Position numbers and translations under genes: made by a program | The notes under the pieces: model-generated | What the model was told of the DNA's origin: nothing | The model's input: only the letters and a program-made list of their open reading frames with translations | The model's database searches: none | Part shown: one piece after another, positions 57,750 through 64,000 of the stretch | Layout of the letters: each line of letters begins with the position of its first letter | Position numbering within the stretch: position 1 is the stretch's first letter | NCBI GenBank assembly: GCA_003598175.1 | Contig: QZKN01000067.1 | Span: 1 to 64,000, forward strand | Length of the DNA stretch: 64,000 nucleotides | Source: Candidatus Omnitrophota bacterium | Lineage (GTDB): Bacteria > Hinthialibacterota > Hinthialibacteria > Hinthialibacterales > Hinthialibacteraceae | Reading direction: 5' to 3'

Positions 57750-58790
57750 ATGAAAACCAAATGGGCGGTTTTAGGCTCAGGTGGAATCGCACAGCGCCGC
57801 ACGATTCCGGAAGGGATTATGCAGGCGAACAACGCCGAGTTGGTCGCTGTTTTCGATATCAACGCCGGAGTCAATCAAGAAGTCGCGAAAAAATTTGGCG
57901 CGAAGGCCTGCACGAGAGAGGACGAACTGCTAGCCGGCGACAGCGACTTGATTTACATTGCCACGCCGGTTGATCGGCATTGTGAGCAGGTCATTCGTTG
58001 CGCGCAAGCCGGCAAACATATCTTATGCGAAAAACCGCTGGGATTAACCGTTGCGGATGCGGAGAAAATTATTGACGTTTGCAAGGAACAAAACGTAAAG
58101 TTGGGAGTCGGTTTGATGATGCGATTCCACGCCTATCATCAGGAAGCGTTGCGGCTGGTGAAAGAAGGACGAATCGGTACACCGGTTTTTGGCCGCGCAC
58201 AATTGTCGTGTTGGTACCCACCCATCGAAGGCGCATGGCGGCAGAATCCGGCGCGCGGCGGCGGCGGCAGTTTGATGGATATGGGCAGCCACTGCATCGA
58301 TTTGTTGGAAATGTTCTTTGGACGAACAAAAAAGATTGCTTGCCTGACAGGAAATCTCGTGCATAATTATCGCTGCGAAGACACGGCGGCGGTTTTGTTG
58401 GAATTCGAGAGCGGCGCGAAAGGCGTTGTTGACACATTATTCAACGTGCCTGACGAAAGTTCAAAAAATCGGTTGGAATTGTATGGCTCGCAAGGCAGTA
58501 TTTTAGCGGAAGGAACCATCGGGCAGGGTGATGCGGGCGAGATGATCGCTTATTTGATCGGATCCGACGCCGGATATGAGGCGCAACAAATTCGGACGGA
58601 AAGCGGCGGTATTCGTATTGCTCCCACACCCGTGAATATGTATCGCGCTGAAGTGGAGGCATTTTCGCAGGCGGTTTTGGATGATACGCCTCCGCCGGTG
58701 GATGGGGAAGCGGGATTGTGGAGCCAGAAAGTGCTGGCGGCGGCATATGATGCGTCATTGAATCAACGAATTGTATCCGTCTCGCTTTAA
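57750..58790 (+). CDS. Cytoplasmic Gfo/Idh/MocA-family oxidoreductase
   Basis: 346 residues. GGAGG lies seven bases before the ATG. NAD(P)-binding loop VLGSGGIAQRRTIP, ATPVDRHCEQVIRCAQAGKHILCEKPLGLT (EKP motif), VGLMMRFHAYHQEAL and GGSLMDMGSHCIDLLEMFFG (catalytic histidine). No export signal. It is related to glucose-fructose-oxidoreductase-like and inositol-dehydrogenase-like enzymes; the sugar is unknown. Preceded by the aminotransferase on the same strand; a sodium:solute symporter gene converges with it 26 bases away. Confidence 0.92.
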   Translation: MKTKWAVLGSGGIAQRRTIPEGIMQANNAELVAVFDINAGVNQEVAKKFGAKACTREDELLAGDSDLIYIATPVDRHCEQVIRCAQAGKHILCEKPLGLTVADAEKIIDVCKEQNVKLGVGLMMRFHAYHQEALRLVKEGRIGTPVFGRAQLSCWYPPIEGAWRQNPARGGGGSLMDMGSHCIDLLEMFFGRTKKIACLTGNLVHNYRCEDTAAVLLEFESGAKGVVDTLFNVPDESSKNRLELYGSQGSILAEGTIGQGDAGEMIAYLIGSDAGYEAQQIRTESGGIRIAPTPVNMYRAEVEAFSQAVLDDTPPPVDGEAGLWSQKVLAAAYDASLNQRIVSVSL

Positions 58791-58816
58791 ATGGGACATT
58801 CCGATTCAATTATGAT

Positions 58817-60595
58817 TTACGAATTTTGTTTCGGAGAGAACCGGAAACGAAATTTAAAAATCACACCCACAGCGAACACACAAATCAAGCTCAACATCCC
58901 CCCCAAGACATAATTCCCATACAGAATAAATCCGGTTGCAAACAATGCACAATAAACCGCCAGACAACCTAAAAACACACATAAAATTGATGCAGACAAA
59001 TTTTCATCGGTTTTACTCTGTGAAGTATCCACCACTTGCGCCCATCCCCGTCCCATCGGACGGATTTTATCATAGAAATTCTGCAATACCTTGCGATCCG
59101 TCATTGGCGTGATGAAGGTTATCGTCAACCAGCAGGCGGTCGTGAGCGCCACGCCGATGATGAGTTCCTGCCATGACGGCAACGGCGTCAATCCAAATAG
59201 ATCAGCATGAACGAATTTGAAATAGAGGGCGATGAGAAATGAGACGATCATCGCGGTGATTTCGCTGTACGCATTCACCCGCCACCAAAACCAGCGCAAG
59301 AGAAAAATCAGACCGGTTCCCGCACCGATTTGCAGTAAAATTTCGAATCCCTGCAGCGCGCTGCCCAGCAGGAACGAAAACAGACAGGCCGCCGCCATCA
59401 ACAGGACCGTTACCGACCGCGCAAATCGGACGTAATGCTGTGGATCGGCATTTGGCCGAATAAACCGTCTATAAAAATCGTCTGTCAAATACGAAGCGCC
59501 CCAATTCAGGCAGGTGCTGATGGTCGACATATACGCCGCGGCCAGTGAGGCGATCACCAATCCCAACATGCCGTGCGGCACGAGGATCAGCATGGCGGGA
59601 TACGCGAGGTCGTGCGCAATCAGGTTGCCGTCCAACGCGGGAAACTGCTGTTGAATGGAATCGAGCGTGGGATAGACGATCATCGAACAGAGCGCCACGA
59701 TGATCCATGGCCAAGGGCGCACCGCATAGTGCGCCACGTTGAACCACAGCGTGGCCAGCAATGAGTGTTCCTCGTCTTTCGCGGCCAACATGCGCTGCGC
59801 TACGAATCCGCCGCCGCCTGGCTCCGCGCCGGGATACCACACGCTCCACCATTGCACCGCAAAGGGGATGATAAAGATGGGAATCGCTTCTTCCCAACGA
59901 GTGAAATCGGGAAGCATATGCGTGAAAGAAACCACTTCGGGATGACTCAGCAATCCACTCAAACCTCCGACTTTTTCGTGCGATACCGCATAATACGCAG
60001 CGCCGATCGAGCCGGTCATGGCCATGACGAAAAGAAACAGATCCGTCACCACCACTCCCCACAATCCCGCCGTGCTCGAATAAATCGCCGTGATCAATCC
60101 GCAAATCAACACGGTGGTATATTTATTCAATCCCAACAAAACGCCGGAAATCTTCACGGCGGCCAATGTGACAATGGCCATCAGGATCACATTGAAAACG
60201 AATCCCAAATACACCGCGCGAAAACCGCGTAGAAACGCCGCCGCCTTGCCTGAATAACGTAATTCATAAAATCCGATGTCGGTCAACACGCCGGATCGCC
60301 GCCACAGCTTCGCGTATAAAAAAACCGTCACCATACCGGTCAATAAAAACGCCCACCACGCCCAGTTTCCACTCACGCCGCGCGTGCGGACCAGATTGGT
60401 GATCAGCATAGGGGTGTCGGTGGCGAAGGTGGTCGCCACCATCGACGTACCGACCAGCCACCACGGCAGATTCCGCCCGGAAACGAAATACTCGTCAATG
60501 TTCCGCCCCGCCCGGCGCGCGAAAATCAGGCCCATCAGTAAGACGAAAATAAAATAAAGAGCGACAATCATCCAATCCACTGAATTGAGAAGCAT
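58817..60595 (-). CDS. Sodium:solute symporter (SSS family)
   Basis: 592 residues with 13-14 predicted membrane helices. It shows GRNIDEYFVSGRNLPWWLVGTSMVATTFATDTP, the usual SSS TM1-TM2 region, NWAWWAFLLTGMVTVFLYAKLWRRSG, and the GLWGVVVTDLFLFVMAMTGS block. QWWSVWYPGAEPGGGGFVAQRMLAAKDEEHS matches the SGLT/sugar-symporter style of QR(M/V)LAAK. The substrate is probably a sugar or sugar acid given the neighbouring enzymes. Starts 10 bases after the stop of the 60606-61292 lipoprotein-like gene on the same strand, so they are co-transcribed. Confidence 0.93.
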   Translation of the reverse strand: MLLNSVDWMIVALYFIFVLLMGLIFARRAGRNIDEYFVSGRNLPWWLVGTSMVATTFATDTPMLITNLVRTRGVSGNWAWWAFLLTGMVTVFLYAKLWRRSGVLTDIGFYELRYSGKAAAFLRGFRAVYLGFVFNVILMAIVTLAAVKISGVLLGLNKYTTVLICGLITAIYSSTAGLWGVVVTDLFLFVMAMTGSIGAAYYAVSHEKVGGLSGLLSHPEVVSFTHMLPDFTRWEEAIPIFIIPFAVQWWSVWYPGAEPGGGGFVAQRMLAAKDEEHSLLATLWFNVAHYAVRPWPWIIVALCSMIVYPTLDSIQQQFPALDGNLIAHDLAYPAMLILVPHGMLGLVIASLAAAYMSTISTCLNWGASYLTDDFYRRFIRPNADPQHYVRFARSVTVLLMAAACLFSFLLGSALQGFEILLQIGAGTGLIFLLRWFWWRVNAYSEITAMIVSFLIALYFKFVHADLFGLTPLPSWQELIIGVALTTACWLTITFITPMTDRKVLQNFYDKIRPMGRGWAQVVDTSQSKTDENLSASILCVFLGCLAVYCALFATGFILYGNYVLGGMLSLICVFAVGVIFKFRFRFSPKQNS

Positions 60596-60605
60596 GGATT
60601 TCCCT

Positions 60606-61292
60606 TCATTTCCATGGTTCCGCCGGTTTTGCGGAGATGATAAAGTTGCAAAACCTTGCCCATCGATCCGCCTCCGGCTGGCCGCTTTGCGTGAATACCC
60701 CCACTCGCGGGAGCGGTTTCATCGGAAATTCGGCGGCTCCAAGTTCAATAGGTTTTCCTTCCTTCCCCCAACAACTTGTTTTCACTTTCCCTTCCTCCAG
60801 ATCGAGCGCGATCCGGACTTCTCCGTCCGGTCGCGAGACTTTATTGATCAATGCGGCTTTCGCTTCGATTTCCACGATGGAAACGATCCACACTTCCCCG
60901 TCCACCATTTCCAACACGAGTTTGATATACGTATCGTCGTCTTGATACAAGATCAATCCGGCCTGTTCGAACTGAGTTTCATGATCGGCGTCGACCTGCA
61001 CCATGACCGATTTTGCGCCTTCCGGCAATGGCCGTACCAAAATATTCCTGGCGTCTTTGCCGTCCCCCATCAATCCGCCCGGTTCGATTTTGATTTCCAG
61101 TCCGTTTTTGCCCGACCGATGCGCATCGGGATTTTCACGAATCCACTCCCACGGTTTGGCCGGGGGAGAATTCAATGAATCCTTGTACAGAATAGTGGCG
61201 AGATCCAGCGAACTTGTTTCCGACGCCGGGCACGAGCAATTCAACGCGATTATAATTATAGTAATTACAATCGAACCAGTTTTTTTCGTCAC
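60606..61292 (-). CDS. Exported concanavalin-like/DUF1349-like protein
   Basis: 228 residues from a GTG start at 61292 with GGGAG seven bases upstream; the longer frame to 61364 has no support. Hydrophobic leader (GSIVITIIIIALNC) followed by C-S-C; it might be a lipoprotein, but the lipobox is poor. The body reads PPAKPWEWIRENPDAHRSG, SVMVQVDADHETQFEQAGLILYQDDDTYIKLVLEM, and RPDGEVRIALDLEEG, the pattern of DUF1349/GH43-C2-like concanavalin domains. These bind or hydrolyse glycans. It sits immediately upstream of the symporter gene, so binding and uptake of a glycan-derived sugar is a natural reading. Confidence 0.8.
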   Translation of the reverse strand: MTKKTGSIVITIIIIALNCSCPASETSSLDLATILYKDSLNSPPAKPWEWIRENPDAHRSGKNGLEIKIEPGGLMGDGKDARNILVRPLPEGAKSVMVQVDADHETQFEQAGLILYQDDDTYIKLVLEMVDGEVWIVSIVEIEAKAALINKVSRPDGEVRIALDLEEGKVKTSCWGKEGKPIELGAAEFPMKPLPRVGVFTQSGQPEADRWARFCNFIISAKPAEPWK

Positions 61293-61459
61293 GATCGTTC
61301 TCCCTATTCTTTGTGTTTCAATTCGTTTGCAACCAATCCAATAATACCGCGAGTAGAATAGCACGAACCGGAATGTTTTTCAGGCTGCAGGGAAACAACG
61401 GCGAATCAAGTTGATGAATTTGCCTCTTCCATATACCCTCCATACTATTGAAATGAATT

Positions 61460-61894
61460 TTGAGGAATGTACAAGGAAAGGATTATTGGAATGTCACCGT
61501 TCCGACTGTTCAAATCGCGGAAGAGGAATTCGATCCGGATAACAACCTTGCGCCGCTGTCATTTTTAATAAAAGTGTCTTTGCCTAATTTCAAAGATGCG
61601 AATCGGACGAGTTACAAAGCAATCGTACGGCTGGATCAAACGTGGATATCTTTTTTGCTGCTCGATTATCAGGAAAAGCACGGCCATTATCCGCAAAATC
61701 TTGCCGACATCCGCTCGTTTTGTGAAGGCCAGTTGCCGATCGATCCTTTCAGCGGCAATGATTACATCTACCGTTCTTAAGCAAACGGCTATAGATTGTA
61801 TAGTGTGGGAGAAAATGGAAACGATGATGGGGGAACCAGTCAATCCGGTGTGAAATCCCTGGACGATCTCGTGTGGAACATCGCATCGGAATAA
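61460..61894 (+). pseudogene. Decayed paralogue of the 61930 gene (internal stop, 5' truncated)
   Basis: The frame reads ANRTSYKAIVRLDQTW, then FLLLDYQEKHGHYPQNLADI and LPIDPFSGNDYIYRS, then a TAA at 61778-61780, and continues in the same frame as ANGYRLYSVGENGNDDGG to DDLVWNIASE and the TAA at 61892. These pieces align with the last ~100 residues of the next protein (RLSFALFDFKEKNGAYPQEL, PIDPFTGKDYVYQ, GYLLYSYGKNMQDNGGEY). The 5' ~350 codons are missing. Thus one partial copy is broken and one intact copy follows 35 bases later. Confidence 0.8.
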
Positions 61895-61929
61895 CTCAAC
61901 GATAGGAATAAAAAGGAGATCACATTTTC

Positions 61930-63291
61930 ATGGCGATTCGATTCTTTCCGAAAACCCGATTTCTTCGTATTTTATTTTTTACTGCCATCTTTTTGGTTAT
62001 TCTCTTCACTCTGCCTCATTATTGGGGAAACTATCTTTACAGAAAAGCAATTACCCATGCAAAAGAGCAAGGCGTCGAATTGGATTTCCTGAAGCTGGCC
62101 CCTCCCGAAATCCCCTATAAGGAAAATGCCTGGGCGATTTTGGAACGGGTGTTTGCGCAAATGGATCAACACGATCAAACCTTTCATGAAATACATCAAC
62201 ATTTTGCACAAATCGAACAGATGACAAAAGAAATTCTTGCAAAAAAACAAAAACTATCTGCGGAGGAAATCGCAAATCTGGAGAGAGAAATCGCACCCTA
62301 TCAAACGCTCTTCGAAATCCTCGAACCGGCGTTTGAGCGAGAGAAATGCCGCTTCCTCACCGATTATAACATCGTCAATCCCGCCGCCATCGCGGTTCCC
62401 AACTTTCTTCATCATCAAAGGCTTTTTACTTTGCTACAAATACAATGCCTGCTCGATAGCAGCAAAGGAAATCGGGAAGCGGCATATCGCGATCTCAGAA
62501 AAATGTTTCGATTCAACCAATGGACGTTCGAGGAATCGCCATTTCTCATCGCCGTTCTCATCGGATTCAATACACTTCGCACCACGTGTGTAACGTTAAA
62601 CGCATTGGAATGCATCGAGCCTCCTACACAGGCGGAACGAGAATCCATCGTTCGTGAAATCAACAAATTCCGGATTCATGAACAATTCATCCGCAGCATC
62701 GAATTTGAACGAGCGGTCATGCATGAAGGCGGCGAAAGATTCCTTGCCGGCGAATTCGGTGATGTGGGCGATCAAATAAGCCCTTTGATTCAATTCACTC
62801 TGCGATATCCCGGCCGCTTCATTATCCGCGCCAATCAGGCCTATTATCTGGAAACCATGAGTAAAATGATCGAATGGCTGCATCTTCCCGCCTATCAATC
62901 GTTTTCCCATTGGAACCATTACGACCCCCAAACCGATTTACCGGCCATTGCGTTTATCGCCAAATCGATCATGTTCAATTGTAACAATGTTGCGAAACGG
63001 CGGGATGAAACCCTCGCGAGACTTGATGAAGTGAGATTGTCCTTTGCCTTGTTCGATTTCAAAGAGAAAAACGGCGCGTATCCGCAGGAGTTGAGTGCAA
63101 TTCGCGACGCATTCGTCGGGGAAATGCCCATCGATCCCTTTACCGGCAAGGATTATGTCTATCAGAAAAAAGAAAACGGTTATCTTTTATATAGTTATGG
63201 GAAAAACATGCAGGATAACGGCGGAGAGTACCAGATCGATCCGCACAACCGTAATGAAATCAAGGACGATTTGATATGGGCAATCCCATGA
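61930..63291 (+). CDS. Membrane-anchored protein of unknown family with GspG-like tail
   Basis: 453 residues. An N-terminal anchor at ~11-29 (LRILFFTAIFLVILFTLPHYW) precedes a long helical domain (EQMTKEILAKKQKLSAEEI; FRIHEQFIRSIEFERAVMHEGG). The C-terminal ~80 residues (RLSFALFDFKEKNGAYPQELSAI, MPIDPFTGKDYVYQKKENG, LLYSYGKNMQDNGGEY) recall the end of type II pseudopilins (DPFGxPYxY-like) but with no pilin leader. Proteins of this shape recur in planctomycete-like genomes without known function. AAGGAG lies upstream at a long spacing. A decayed partial duplicate of its 3' half lies just upstream. Confidence 0.68.
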   Translation: MAIRFFPKTRFLRILFFTAIFLVILFTLPHYWGNYLYRKAITHAKEQGVELDFLKLAPPEIPYKENAWAILERVFAQMDQHDQTFHEIHQHFAQIEQMTKEILAKKQKLSAEEIANLEREIAPYQTLFEILEPAFEREKCRFLTDYNIVNPAAIAVPNFLHHQRLFTLLQIQCLLDSSKGNREAAYRDLRKMFRFNQWTFEESPFLIAVLIGFNTLRTTCVTLNALECIEPPTQAERESIVREINKFRIHEQFIRSIEFERAVMHEGGERFLAGEFGDVGDQISPLIQFTLRYPGRFIIRANQAYYLETMSKMIEWLHLPAYQSFSHWNHYDPQTDLPAIAFIAKSIMFNCNNVAKRRDETLARLDEVRLSFALFDFKEKNGAYPQELSAIRDAFVGEMPIDPFTGKDYVYQKKENGYLLYSYGKNMQDNGGEYQIDPHNRNEIKDDLIWAIP

Positions 63292-63384
63292 ACAATTTTC
63301 CTATACTCACGCGGGGATTGAAGATACCATTTCATTCATCATGGATTTGATCTTTTTCCAATCGACATTCGAGATCGATTCCAC

Positions 63385-64000
63385 TCACACAGGCAACACA
63401 ATCTCCTTCCCTGTCCGGTTCGATTCATACGCGGCCAGCGCGGCCGCAAGCGCCTGCCGTCCATCCCAGCCGGTGATGGAAGGTTCGTGGTTTTCACGAA
63501 TGCAATGAATGAAATCCTGCAAATGGGCGCCGTATGACTCCAACCGCACGGGATCGAGAAATCCTTTCCCCTGCCAATCAATCGGCTCCTGCCGGGCAAA
63601 CGTTTTCCACTCGCTGCCGTCGACGGAAACCCGCGCTTCCCCATACGCATCGACATCCAACAATCCTCGTTCGCAAATGATCCGGTACGCGAACTGGGAA
63701 CGGGGAAAACCGGGAGTGGGGACCTGAAAGGAACTAAATAAATACGCAACCGTATCATCCGCAAGCGTCATCAGCACGTCGGATGTCCCTTCGGTCGCGT
63801 AATGCGGATCGAGACTGCGGCATTTTGCGTAAACCGTTCGAATTTCCTGTCCCGTCAACCAGCGAATGTTGTCAAAATTGTGGACCGCGTGACCGAACAA
63901 TGTCCCCATATTGTCCGATTCCATTTGCCATTTGGGAAGATGGGGCATTCCGCCGGGGACCATCTGGTACGAACGGAATTGCAAAATGCGCCCCATTTTG
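63385..64000 (-). CDS. Gfo/Idh/MocA-family oxidoreductase, C-terminal part (5' end outside window)
   Basis: At least 204 residues; the frame is open at the right edge, so the nucleotide-binding domain lies beyond base 64000. Seen: GGMPHLPKWQMESDNMGTLFGHAVHNFDNIRWLTGQEI, containing the family's catalytic-region histidine, followed by SDVLMTLADDTVAYLFSSFQ and GLLDVDAYGEARV. The tail is WDGRQALAAALAAYESNRTGKEI, as in many sugar-oxidising members. Neighbours beyond the window are unknown. Its terminator-side neighbour at 63291 converges with it 93 bases away. Confidence 0.88.
   Translation of the reverse strand, partial: KMGRILQFRSYQMVPGGMPHLPKWQMESDNMGTLFGHAVHNFDNIRWLTGQEIRTVYAKCRSLDPHYATEGTSDVLMTLADDTVAYLFSSFQVPTPGFPRSQFAYRIICERGLLDVDAYGEARVSVDGSEWKTFARQEPIDWQGKGFLDPVRLESYGAHLQDFIHCIRENHEPSITGWDGRQALAAALAAYESNRTGKEIVLPV

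Overview
The window (64 kb, mostly about 50-55% GC by eye) looks like chromosomal DNA of an uncultivated Gram-negative bacterium from the planctomycete-like candidate lineages (Hydrogenedentota, Sumerlaeota, Omnitrophota and Poribacteria have this style of gene content). This is an inference from five Gfo/Idh/MocA oxidoreductases (two Tat-exported), a DUF1080 protein, SUMF1-type proteins, PD40 propellers, ADOP-type ABC permeases, a uroporphyrinogen-decarboxylase-like protein and many secreted carbohydrate-active proteins. No rRNA or tRNA gene was seen, so the phylum cannot be fixed here.

Layout. 0-4.2 kb: end of a PilT/PilU ATPase, a secreted Fn3-like protein, pyrF and a zinc alcohol dehydrogenase. 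4.2-10.2 kb: an AT-richer island on the minus strand with a Cys-rich exported protein, an unknown exported protein, a DUF1573-like protein and a 953-residue protein of repeated carboxypeptidase-regulatory-like units, facing a BlaI-type regulator across a 567 bp AT-rich gap. 10.2-18 kb: a UroD-like protein, PD-(D/E)XK proteins, a collapsed parDE remnant and an NtrC/NtrY-like two-component pair. 18-25.2 kb: a macrolide-exporter-like efflux system (HlyD adaptor, ABC ATPase, two ADOP permeases). Both of its transcription units carry a sigma-54-like -24/-12 element, which suggests control by the neighbouring NtrC-type regulator.

25-33 kb: an AAA/PD-(D/E)XK protein, a two-repeat CRISPR remnant abutting a 5'-truncated DUF1080 gene, two Tat-exported Gfo/Idh/MocA proteins with a HEAT-repeat protein between them, and a collapsed RMD1/DUF155 gene. 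33-43 kb: exported polysaccharide-degradation proteins (clan A glycosidase, heparinase II/III-like lyase, beta-propeller, clan GH-D glycosidase), then a MazF-type toxin-antitoxin pair. 44-54 kb: a same-strand run of eight exported or membrane genes (PD40 propellers, SUMF1 proteins, an MBOAT acyltransferase with its SGNH partner, and two large paralogues of unknown family). This is the most interesting candidate for an undescribed surface-assembly system. 54-64 kb: sugar metabolism (GT4 glycosyltransferase, Gfo/Idh/MocA enzymes, DegT aminotransferase, sodium:solute symporter) and a decayed/intact pair of secreted paralogues.

Two genome-scale themes recur. Short dispersed palindromic repeats sit in gene-upstream gaps and, in two places, inside reading frames. 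Several genes are reduced to joined ends by internal deletion or are otherwise decayed (parDE, DUF155, the 12.2 kb and 61.5 kb remnants, the CRISPR array and the DUF1080 5' end).
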